DNA of 64,000 bases from Bradyrhizobium campsiandrae (GTDB lineage Bacteria > Pseudomonadota > Alphaproteobacteria > Rhizobiales > Xanthobacteraceae), in contig NZ_JAANIH010000048.1 of the NCBI RefSeq assembly GCF_014529705.1, forward strand, positions 1 through 64,000, written 5' to 3'. A program made the translations under genes and the position numbers. Shown here piece after piece: positions 18,386 through 25,819 of this stretch. Positions within the stretch are counted from its first letter, which is position 1; every line of letters starts with the position of its first letter. The notes under the pieces are model-generated. The model saw only the letters and a list, made by a program, of their open reading frames with translations, was not told the DNA's origin and made no database searches.

Positions 18386-18523
18386 TCCCTCCCTCTCCCC
18401 GTTCTTACGGGAGAGGGTCGGGGTGAGGGGCTTTCTCCGCGAGTTGTATGCGTCGTGAGCCCTGTACCCCCTCACCCGGATCGCCTGCGGCGATCCGACC
18501 TCTCCCCGCAGGCGGGGAGAGGT
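18386..18523 (+). repeat. triple-hairpin intergenic repeat (CCTCTCCCCGC family)
   Basis: Three strong stems: CCCTCTCCCCG...CGGGAGAGGG near 18391-18417, CGGATCGCC/GGCGATCCG at 18478-18498, and CCTCTCCCCGC/GCGGGGAGAGG at 18499-18522. It is related to 7131-7260. It fills the gap between the solute-binding protein gene and the first permease gene, the same relative place as the unrelated repeat at 3713-3792. Confidence 0.82.
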
Positions 18524-18548
18524 TTAAGATTCAAAGAGCTCGAAAAGA

Positions 18549-19421
18549 ATGGCGATCACGCTCTCTGGCGATCAGTCGATTCCCGCCCCGCCCCTGTCGT
18601 CGCGGCTCACCCCGGCGCAGATCTGGGGCATCGTGCTGCTCGCCCCCTACCTGCTCGTCTTCCTCGCCTTCGTCGTCTACCCGGTCTGCTATGGGCTGTG
18701 GCTGGCGCGGGCTCCGTCGAACTATGTCGCGCTCTACAACGATCCGATCTTCGCGCGCGCCGCGGTCAACACGCTGATCTTCCTGGTCATCGGCATCAAC
18801 ATCAAGATGCTGATCGCGCTGTTCCTGTCCGGCTTTTTCGCCCAGCAGCGCAGCTGGATCAAATGGCTCTCGGTGATCTTCATCCTGCCCTGGGCCGTGC
18901 CGTCGATCCCGACCATCCTGTCGGTGCGTTTCATGCTCAATCCGGAATGGGGCGTGATCAACCACCTCATCTTCTCCTTCACCGGCGATGACGGCCCGAA
19001 CTGGCTGAACGACCCCACCGTGGCGCTGACCATGGCGATCGGCGTGCACATCTGGAAGTCGCTGCCGTTCTGGACGCTGATCCTGATCACCGGACGCCTT
19101 GCGATCTCGCATGATCTGTTCGAGGCCGCCGAGGTCGACGGCGCGAGCTGGTGGCAGAAATTCCGCTTCATCACCTGGCCGTCGATGCAGACGCTCTACG
19201 TGACCTGCACGCTGCTCTCGATGATCTGGACGCTCGGCGATTTCAACAGCGTCTATCTGCTCACCGGCGGCGGCCCGGCCGACCTCACCCACGTGCTGTC
19301 GACGCTCGGCATCCGCTATCTCCGGCTCGACCAGCTCTCGCTGGCGATGGCCTCCATCGTCTGCGCGATGCCGTTCGTCCTGCCGCTCGTGTACTTCATG
19401 ATGAAACGGTTGTCGCGATGA
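18549..19421 (+). CDS. ABC transporter permease, sugar type (subunit 1)
   Basis: Inner-membrane permease of 290 aa with about six hydrophobic segments. The ATPase-contact loop reads EAAEVDGASWWQKFRF. Its stop overlaps the start of the next permease gene (ATGA), so the subunits are coupled. The upstream ribosome binding site is weak (AAGAGCTCGAAAAGA). With the binding protein at 16994 and the permease at 19418 it forms an importer that lacks its own ATPase gene. Confidence 0.9.
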   Translation: MAITLSGDQSIPAPPLSSRLTPAQIWGIVLLAPYLLVFLAFVVYPVCYGLWLARAPSNYVALYNDPIFARAAVNTLIFLVIGINIKMLIALFLSGFFAQQRSWIKWLSVIFILPWAVPSIPTILSVRFMLNPEWGVINHLIFSFTGDDGPNWLNDPTVALTMAIGVHIWKSLPFWTLILITGRLAISHDLFEAAEVDGASWWQKFRFITWPSMQTLYVTCTLLSMIWTLGDFNSVYLLTGGGPADLTHVLSTLGIRYLRLDQLSLAMASIVCAMPFVLPLVYFMMKRLSR

Positions 19422-20269
19422 AGCTTCCCTCTCTCCGTGAGGTCGCGACCGAAGCGCGGCTGCTGCTGATCGGCATTCCCGTCTTCCTGTGGACGATGAT
19501 TCCGATCTACCACATGTTCCTGTTCGCGATCTCCCCGAAGGAAGACGCGTTCTCGGGCAAGCTGTGGCCGGACCATCCGACGCTGCACAATTTCGAAATC
19601 GTGTTCAAGCAGCAGCACTATTTCCTGCGCGACTTCTACATCCAGTTCTGGAATTCGACGCTGATCGCAGCCGCCGTCGGCGTGCTGACGCTGTTCGTCG
19701 CCACGGCCGCCGCGTTCTCGATCTCGCGGCTGAAGGTGCCCGGCGGACGCATGGTGCTGAACCTCGCGCTGTTCACCTATTTCATCCCCGCGGCGTTCCT
19801 AGCCGTGCCGATGTACCGCACCATGGGCAATTACGGCCTGCTCAACAATCACTGGGCGCTGATCCTGGCGATGGTGACGATCGCCTCGCCTTACGCGATC
19901 TGGGTGCTGAAGCAGGCCTCGGACAAGCTGCCGGTCGAGCTCGATGAAGCCGCGGTGATGGACGGCGCCACGACGCTGCAGATCTTCCGCCTGGTCTATC
20001 TGCCGTTGATGATGCCCTCGCTGGTCGCGATCGGCACCTATGCAGTGCTGCTCGCCTGGAACGAATATCTCTACGCGTTTCTGCTGCTCTCGAACGACCG
20101 CGAGATCACCCTCCCCGTGGCGCTCGGCAACTTCCTCGCCGCGGACGACTCGCCGTGGGAGCTGTTGATGACCACCGGCTTCATCTACGCGCTGCCGCCG
20201 GCCGCGGTCTATTACGCCTTCCGTCGCTACATGGTGGGCGGGCTGACGGCGGGTGCGGTGAAGTCCTAA
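19418..20269 (+). CDS. ABC transporter permease, sugar type (subunit 2)
   Basis: Second permease, 283 aa, with the EAA loop EAAVMDGATTLQIFRLVY and about six membrane segments. The start at 19418 is set by the ATGA overlap with the preceding gene. The frame is open back to 19151, but only inside the upstream gene. Its TAA stop (20267-20269) overlaps the TAG stop of the convergent DUF6622 gene, leaving no intergenic space for a separate terminator. Confidence 0.9.
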   Translation: MKLPSLREVATEARLLLIGIPVFLWTMIPIYHMFLFAISPKEDAFSGKLWPDHPTLHNFEIVFKQQHYFLRDFYIQFWNSTLIAAAVGVLTLFVATAAAFSISRLKVPGGRMVLNLALFTYFIPAAFLAVPMYRTMGNYGLLNNHWALILAMVTIASPYAIWVLKQASDKLPVELDEAAVMDGATTLQIFRLVYLPLMMPSLVAIGTYAVLLAWNEYLYAFLLLSNDREITLPVALGNFLAADDSPWELLMTTGFIYALPPAAVYYAFRRYMVGGLTAGAVKS

Positions 20270-20766
20270 AAGTCTTCAGCCCGCTTCCGCCGATAAGCGA
20301 GCAGCAGCGCGATCATCGAGCCGAAGAAATAGCCGGCGGTCGCGCCCGAGATGGCGCGACCGACGATGATCGCGAGCACTCGATCGCCTGCGTCGATAAC
20401 GGAGACCACGCTCACCGTGTATTGCAGGGCGAACACGACGAGATTGCGAATCAGGGCGAATGCGCTCCCCGGCCGGATGATCTCTCCCGTCTTGTGATCG
20501 ACATCGAACGGACGTGGTGTCAGCACGCCGAGCGGCAGCAGCACGAGCGCCGCGACGACCCAAGCGACCAGCGGCCATTGGCTGTCCTGATGTCCGAAAC
20601 CGATCCGCGAGATGCCCCAGGCGATGAAGACGACCGGGACGATCAAGGCACGCCAGATCGGCGTCTTGCGCGGCTGCATCGCCTTGATACCCTGAAAGAC
20701 CAGATACGCCAGCAGGATCCAGACCCAGGGCGGCGTATGGATCAGGATCTGATAGAAGAATATCAT
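20266..20766 (-). CDS. DUF6622-like integral membrane protein
   Basis: A 166-aa protein with four or five hydrophobic segments (WVWILLAYLVFQGI, WRALIVPVVFIAWGISR, WPLVAWVVAALVLLP, and a C-terminal TAGYFFGSMIALLLAY). It resembles the uncharacterised DUF6622 family. It lies 12 bp downstream of the PotC-like permease gene and may be co-transcribed with the polyamine transporter, although its hydrophobic pattern is not that of an ABC permease. Function unknown. Confidence 0.75.
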   Translation of the reverse strand: MIFFYQILIHTPPWVWILLAYLVFQGIKAMQPRKTPIWRALIVPVVFIAWGISRIGFGHQDSQWPLVAWVVAALVLLPLGVLTPRPFDVDHKTGEIIRPGSAFALIRNLVVFALQYTVSVVSVIDAGDRVLAIIVGRAISGATAGYFFGSMIALLLAYRRKRAEDF

Positions 20767-20778
20767 GACCCATTCTCT

Positions 20779-21591
20779 CTAAAGAGGCGCAGCGCTCTCG
20801 CCCTGCGAGCTCGACAGTTTCGAGGCCAGCGAGGCGATGAAGATGACCACCGCGATCAGGGCGATCACCAGCGTGCAGATCGCGTTGATCTCCGGCTTCA
20901 CGCCTAACCGCACCTCCGAATAGATCCGGATCGGCAGGGTTGCCGAGCCCGGCCCCGTGGTAAAGCTCGCGATCACGAGATCGTCGAGCGAGAGCGTGAA
21001 GGCGAGCATCCAGCCGGCGACGATCGCAGGCGCGATCAGCGGCAATGTCACCGACAGGAAGGCCCGGACAGGAGGGCAGCCGAGATCCATCGCTGCCTCC
21101 TCCAGCGACCGGTCGAGCGAGCCGAGGCGGGACTGCACGACGACGGCGACAAAGCACATCGTCAGCGTGGTGTGGGCGATCGTCACGGTCCAGAAGCCGC
21201 GCTCGGCGTTGAGCGCGACGAACAGCAGGAGCAGCGACAATCCCGTGATCACCTCCGGCATGACCAGCGGCGCATAGAGCATGCCGGAGAACAGGGTACG
21301 CCCACGAAATCGCTCGCCGCGCGCCAATGCCACTGCCGCCAGCGTGCCGAGCAGCGTGGCGATGGTCGCGGATGAAAACGCAACCCGCAGGCTCATCCAG
21401 GACGCCTCGATCATGGCGCGGTCGGCGAACAACGCGTGATACCAGCGCAGCGACCAGCCGCCCCACACCGTCACCAGCCGCGAGGCATTGAAGGAATAGA
21501 TGACGAGAATGAGGATCGGCAGATAGAGGAAGGCAAACCCCAGCGCCAGCGAGGCGATGTTGAAGCGGGACAGGCGCGAGATCTTGCGCAT
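20779..21591 (-). CDS. potC: polyamine-type ABC transporter permease (PotC-like)
   Basis: Inner-membrane permease of 270 aa with six membrane segments. The EAA loop reads EEAAMDLGCPPVRAFLSV, whose DLG form is typical of spermidine/putrescine and thiamine/iron-type permeases, not sugar permeases. The start at 21589-21591 (MRKISRLSRFN) comes one base after the stop of the preceding permease gene. The open frame further upstream is a run of Cys/Arg codons without membrane character. Third gene of the potA-potB-potC order. Confidence 0.85.
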   Translation of the reverse strand: MRKISRLSRFNIASLALGFAFLYLPILILVIYSFNASRLVTVWGGWSLRWYHALFADRAMIEASWMSLRVAFSSATIATLLGTLAAVALARGERFRGRTLFSGMLYAPLVMPEVITGLSLLLLFVALNAERGFWTVTIAHTTLTMCFVAVVVQSRLGSLDRSLEEAAMDLGCPPVRAFLSVTLPLIAPAIVAGWMLAFTLSLDDLVIASFTTGPGSATLPIRIYSEVRLGVKPEINAICTLVIALIAVVIFIASLASKLSSSQGESAAPL

Positions 21592-21592
21592 C

Positions 21593-22504
21593 TCACCGCT
21601 CCTCCAGCTGGCGCCGTTGCAGCCGCTCGTAGAGCAGCAGCGGCAACAGCAGCACCGCGAGCAGCACGATCGCCGCGGCAGACGCAACCGGCCAGTCCTT
21701 GTTGGTGAAGAATTCGAGCCACAGGGTCTGGCCGATCATCAGCGAATTGGAGCCGGCGAGGAGATCCGGGATCACGAACTCGCCGACGATGGGAATGAAG
21801 CAGAGCAGCACGCCGGCTCCGACGCCCGGCAGCGACAGCGGAAAGGTCACCAGCCAGAACACCGCCCCCGGCGGTGCGCCGAGGTCGCTGGCCGCCTCCT
21901 CCAGCGCCGGCTCCATCTTGGCGAGCGTGGCATAGAGCGGCAGGATCATGAACGGCAGATAGGAATAGACGATGCCGACATACATCGCGGTGTCGGTGGA
22001 GAGCCACACCACGGGCTGGCTGACCAGATGCAGTGTCAGCAGGATCTGATTGAGCAGGCCGTCGTGCTGGAGGATGTTGATCCAGGCATAGATGCGGATC
22101 AGGAACGAAGTCCAGAACGGCACGATCACCAGCACCATCGCCACCGCCTGCCAGCGCTTCGGCAGGCGCGCCATGCCGTAGGCAATGGGGTAGCCGATCA
22201 GCAGCAGCAAGGCGGTCGCCGTCACGGCGACGGAGAGACTGCGCAGATAGGCGTACACATAGATGTCGTCGGAGGTGAGCAGCTTGAAATTGTCGATCGA
22301 GAGCGCGGCAAAGGCTGCCCGGATCGCCGTCCAGCCCGCGGTCAGGTCGAACACCGGCTCGTAAGGCGGCTGCGCGATCGCGGTCTGCGACAGGCTGATC
22401 TTCAGCACGAAGCCGAACGGCACCAGGAAGAACAGCACCATCCAGACATAGGGCGCGATGGCGGCAAAGCGCGCCGGTCGGGCAAATATCCGGCGCGCGC
22501 TCAT
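21593..22504 (-). CDS. potB: polyamine-type ABC transporter permease (PotB-like)
   Basis: Inner-membrane permease of 303 aa. It opens with the usual ARFAAIAPYVWMVLFFLVP membrane segment and carries the EAA loop EEAASDLGAPPGAVFW. The start is set at 22502-22504, where ATGA overlaps the end of the ATPase gene; an ATG six codons upstream is also in frame. It pairs with the next permease to form the channel. Substrate specificity (putrescine, spermidine or a related amine) rests on family resemblance, because the binding protein is not in the window. Confidence 0.85.
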   Translation of the reverse strand: MSARRIFARPARFAAIAPYVWMVLFFLVPFGFVLKISLSQTAIAQPPYEPVFDLTAGWTAIRAAFAALSIDNFKLLTSDDIYVYAYLRSLSVAVTATALLLLIGYPIAYGMARLPKRWQAVAMVLVIVPFWTSFLIRIYAWINILQHDGLLNQILLTLHLVSQPVVWLSTDTAMYVGIVYSYLPFMILPLYATLAKMEPALEEAASDLGAPPGAVFWLVTFPLSLPGVGAGVLLCFIPIVGEFVIPDLLAGSNSLMIGQTLWLEFFTNKDWPVASAAAIVLLAVLLLPLLLYERLQRRQLEER

Positions 22505-23670
22505 GACGGCAACACCATGCAATCGTCGGGCGTGAACCAGGCGACAACATGCTGGTTCAGGCTATAGGCATCGACATCGAGACGGGCGCTGTTGGCGACG
22601 GAGGCCTGCACCGTCCCGCCGGTATCGAGCTTCACCTTGTAGGTGGTGGTGCCGCCGAGATAGCAGATGTCGGCGATCACGCCGTCGAGCCGGTTGATCG
22701 CGGTTTCGTGGCCGGCCTCGCTCACGGGACCACGACGCGACAGCTTGATCTTCTCGGGGCGGATTGCGACCGAAAATTTTGCCTCGCCGAGCGGCTGGCG
22801 CGGCTCGGCCACTACCAGCGTCCCTGCATCGCGCGTGCCGATCACCAGACGATGGCCGTCGCGCAATTTGGACTCGGCGTCGAACAGATTGATGTCGCCG
22901 ACGAACTCCGCGATCCAGCGCGAGCGCGGCGCCTCGTAGAGCTCGCGCGGACCGGCGACCTGGACGAGCTTGCCCGATCTCATCACGCCGATTCTATCAG
23001 CCATCGTCATCGCCTCCTCCTGGTCGTGGGTGACGACGATGAAGGTCATGCCCAGCCGGCGCTGCAGCTCCATCAGCTCGGCTTGTGTGCTCTCGCGCAG
23101 CTTCCTGTCGAGGGCTGCCAGAGGCTCGTCGAGCAGCAACAATTGCGGCCGCCGCGCCAGCGCGCGGGCCAGCGCGACGCGCTGGCGCTGGCCGCCGGAG
23201 AGCTGGTCGGGCTTGCGCTTCTCCAGCCCCTCGAGCTTCACCAGCGCAACCATCTCCGCGACGCGCGTTGCGATATCGGCGCGCGCCATATTGGCGCGCT
23301 TGAGCCCGAAGGCGATGTTGTCGCGCACCGATAAATGCGGAAACAGCGCGTAGTTCTGGAACATCATGTTGATGGGCCGCTCGTGCGGCAGCGCCTGCGC
23401 GATGTCCTTGTCCCCGAGCAGGATGCGCCCTTCATCCGGAGCCTCGAAGCCGGCAAGCATGCGCAGCAGCGTGGTCTTGCCGCAGCCGCTGGGCCCGAGC
23501 AACGCAAAGAACTCGCCGGCCTTGATGTCGAGCGACACGCCGTCGACGGCGCGGAACGTCCCGAACGCCTTGACCACGCCCTCGATGCGCAGCAGCGGCC
23601 CGCCTGCAGCCGGATGCGCAGCTCCAGCCGCTTTCTCTCCGGCATCCGTTCTCGGCAATTCGTCAGTCAT
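22501..23670 (-). CDS. potA: polyamine-type ABC transporter ATPase (PotA-like)
   Basis: Nucleotide-binding subunit, 389 aa, energising the two permeases downstream. It has Walker A GPSGCGKTT (59-67), Q-loop region QNYALFPHL, signature LSGGQRQRVALARAL, Walker B LLLLDEPLAALD and the switch histidine in VVTHDQEEA. A C-terminal TOBE regulatory domain follows. CAGGGAT precedes the ATG. It heads a tightly packed operon with overlapping stops and starts. It is the only ABC ATPase gene in the window, so it might in principle also serve the orphan sugar permeases, though sugar systems normally use a MalK-type partner. Confidence 0.92.
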   Translation of the reverse strand: MTDELPRTDAGEKAAGAAHPAAGGPLLRIEGVVKAFGTFRAVDGVSLDIKAGEFFALLGPSGCGKTTLLRMLAGFEAPDEGRILLGDKDIAQALPHERPINMMFQNYALFPHLSVRDNIAFGLKRANMARADIATRVAEMVALVKLEGLEKRKPDQLSGGQRQRVALARALARRPQLLLLDEPLAALDRKLRESTQAELMELQRRLGMTFIVVTHDQEEAMTMADRIGVMRSGKLVQVAGPRELYEAPRSRWIAEFVGDINLFDAESKLRDGHRLVIGTRDAGTLVVAEPRQPLGEAKFSVAIRPEKIKLSRRGPVSEAGHETAINRLDGVIADICYLGGTTTYKVKLDTGGTVQASVANSARLDVDAYSLNQHVVAWFTPDDCMVLPS

Positions 23671-23781
23671 ATCCCTGCCAACCCCAATGCCGCCGCACGC
23701 TAGCGGCGGATCGGCCTTTGCTCAACCGGTTCGAGCCGGATCTGCCCAAATGGGCCCTTCATGCCGGACATCAAAAGGCGT

Positions 23782-24024
23782 ATGATGATGAACATGACCA
23801 AGTTGCTGGATCAGGCCCTGGAGATCGCGCGCAGTCTGCCGGCGGACGCGCAGGACGACATTGCCCGGATCGTGCTGCAGCTTGCCGGCGCGGAAGCAAC
23901 CTCTCCCGTCGTTCTCTCGGAGGATGAGAGAGCGGCGATTGCTGCATCGAAGGAGGCGGCCGCGCGCGGCGAATTCGCGACCGAGGCCCAGGTCCAAGCC
24001 ACCTGGGTCAAACACGGCCTGTGA
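23782..24024 (+). CDS. type II antitoxin of a ParE/RelE-type module
   Basis: An acidic 80-aa protein (start could also be 23761, 23785, 23788 or 23794; AAAAGGCG lies just upstream of the ATG run). It has an N-terminal helical part (TKLLDQALEIARSLP) and a C-terminal tail (EDERAAIAASKEAAARGEFA) with the linear toxin-binding look of short alphaproteobacterial antitoxins. Its TGA overlaps the GTG of the toxin gene, a common arrangement that makes antitoxin first. It probably also represses the module, although no classic HTH or ribbon-helix-helix is evident. Confidence 0.8.
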   Translation: MMMNMTKLLDQALEIARSLPADAQDDIARIVLQLAGAEATSPVVLSEDERAAIAASKEAAARGEFATEAQVQATWVKHGL

Positions 24025-24323
24025 ATCTCCGCTACACGCTTCCGGCACTGGCCGATCTGGATTCCATTTTGACCTACATTTCGGCGTCCTCTCCGAAGGG
24101 AGCCGCGCGCGTGCAGAAGCGGATCCAGGATGTCATCGGCCTGCTGCTGTTGCATCCCGAGATCGGCCTCCGGACCGACGATCCAGATATCCGCAGGTTG
24201 ACCACAACGCCCTACCCGTTTCTCGTCTTCTACGAGATTGGGCACGAGGAGATCATCATCCACGCAATCCGCCATGCCGCGCGCGATCCTGGCGGGATGC
24301 CGGGCAAGCCTGATTCCGCTTAG
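24021..24323 (+). CDS. ParE/RelE-family toxin
   Basis: A 100-aa toxin of the RelE/ParE fold, starting at GTG 24021. Family marks are the helix start YTLPALADLDSILTYI, the PEIGLRTDDPDIRRL turn, and the terminal strands PYPFLVFYEI and IIIHAIRHAARDP. ParE members poison gyrase and RelE members cut mRNA; the spacing and the FYEI...IRHAARDP end favour ParE-like, but activity is not certain. The stop overlaps that of the convergent glpD gene. Confidence 0.85.
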   Translation: MNLRYTLPALADLDSILTYISASSPKGAARVQKRIQDVIGLLLLHPEIGLRTDDPDIRRLTTTPYPFLVFYEIGHEEIIIHAIRHAARDPGGMPGKPDSA

Positions 24324-25780
24324 GTTGCGCCCGCCATGAACGCCGCCAGCGCGTCGCGGTCCGCCGCGGCCATGGTGAGGCCGAGCTTGGAGCGGCGCCA
24401 CAGGATGTCCTCGGGGAAGCGTGCCCATTCGTGGGCCATGAGATAGCGCACCTCGGCGCCGGTCAGGTCGGAACCGAAAGCGGGGCCGAGCGCCTCGCGT
24501 GTCTTCACCTCGCCCAGCACGTCAGGCAACCGCGAACCGTAAGCGGCAACCATGCGCCGGGCCTGCAGCTCCTCCAGAAAGCGCCAGCGGTGACACGCAA
24601 GATCGACCTCGGTCTCGAAACGATCCCAGGCGAAATCGCCGCCAGGCAATGCTGCGCCTGACGTCCAGGGCCGCGACATCGGATAGAACGGCGTCAGCAG
24701 CGTCACCGCCCGCTCCGCGCGAAAGCGCGAGGTCGTGACATCGCCGCCGAACATCGTCAGCAGCGGCGCCTTGCGCCGGCGCGCGTGGAACAACGTCGTG
24801 CCGTCGCGCCGCCGTGCGGACGGCGGCGACAGGTTGACGCCGGACACCGTGCGCACCACGTCGGTCGGGGCGACGCGCTCGCGGAAATAGCGGCTTGCGG
24901 CCTCGCAGAGATAGCTGACATCGGCGCCTGACATCGCGACAACAGCGGGATCGCCGGTAAAGTCATGCGTGGCCGTGCCGATCAGCGTGAAGTCGCGCTC
25001 GAACGGACTGGCGAAGATCAATCGCCCGTCATGGTTCTGGAACACATAGACGTTGTCCGACTCGAACAGCCTGGGCACGATGATCTGGCTCATCTGCATG
25101 GCGGCCGTGGCCGGTTGCTTCTGCCGCAGCACGGTCTCCGCGACGATCGACGTCCAGCCGCCGGTAGCATTGGCCAGCGCACGCGCCGTGATCACCCGGC
25201 GATGGCCGCGGTCGACCAGCGCCAGCCGCCAGATGTCGGTCCTGTCGGCGCGCACGCAGCGCGCGCCGGTCCGGATTGCGGCGCCGCGTTCGGCGGCATC
25301 CAGCGCCGTGAGCACCACCAGGCGCGAATCGTCGACGAGGCAATCGGCATAAGCGAAGGCAATACCGAACGGGCGCTTCAGCGCATTGCCGACCGGATGA
25401 TGGGTGATGTCGAGCGTCGTCGAGGCCGGAAGGCCGCCGCGGTCGGCAAGGGCGTCATAAACATACAGGCCCGCGCGCAAGAGCCATGGCGGACGCTCGT
25501 CGGAATGGGCGGGGACCACGAAGCTCATCGGCCGCACCAGATGCGGCGCGATCCGGAGCCAGGTCGCGCGCTCGGCCAGCGCCCGGCGCACCCGCCGGAA
25601 GCCGCGCCGCTCCAACACCGACAGATCGCCATGGATCAATCGTGGTGTCGCCGACGAGGCAGCAGCGGCCAGATCGCCCTGCTCGATCAGGATCACCCGC
25701 AAGCCGCGGCCGGCACCATCGCGCGCGAGGCTGACACCGTTCAGGCCGCCACCGATGATCGCGAGGTCGTAATCCGCCAT
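24320..25780 (-). CDS. glpD: glycerol-3-phosphate dehydrogenase (quinone)
   Basis: FAD enzyme of 486 aa that oxidises sn-glycerol-3-phosphate to dihydroxyacetone phosphate at the inner membrane and passes electrons to quinone. The N-terminal dinucleotide motif IIGGGLNGVSLARDGAGRG and the flavoprotein segment SATPRLIHGDL are clear. The C-terminal helical domain ends with EILWRR-type residues (FPEDILWRRSKLGL). The start at 25780 gives the normal MADYDLAIIGGG opening; seven upstream codons from a TTG are also open. No glpK or glpF-type gene is adjacent. Confidence 0.92.
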   Translation of the reverse strand: MADYDLAIIGGGLNGVSLARDGAGRGLRVILIEQGDLAAAASSATPRLIHGDLSVLERRGFRRVRRALAERATWLRIAPHLVRPMSFVVPAHSDERPPWLLRAGLYVYDALADRGGLPASTTLDITHHPVGNALKRPFGIAFAYADCLVDDSRLVVLTALDAAERGAAIRTGARCVRADRTDIWRLALVDRGHRRVITARALANATGGWTSIVAETVLRQKQPATAAMQMSQIIVPRLFESDNVYVFQNHDGRLIFASPFERDFTLIGTATHDFTGDPAVVAMSGADVSYLCEAASRYFRERVAPTDVVRTVSGVNLSPPSARRRDGTTLFHARRRKAPLLTMFGGDVTTSRFRAERAVTLLTPFYPMSRPWTSGAALPGGDFAWDRFETEVDLACHRWRFLEELQARRMVAAYGSRLPDVLGEVKTREALGPAFGSDLTGAEVRYLMAHEWARFPEDILWRRSKLGLTMAAADRDALAAFMAGAT

Positions 25781-25819
25781 GAAGCCGTCTGGAGGGAGCA
25801 AGGTACGTACCCGCCACCA

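Noticed and set aside
20266-20269. Overlapping stop codons of convergent genes (also at 24320-24323)
   Set aside because: Stop overlaps through CTAA or TTAG are common between tightly packed convergent genes and need no special explanation.
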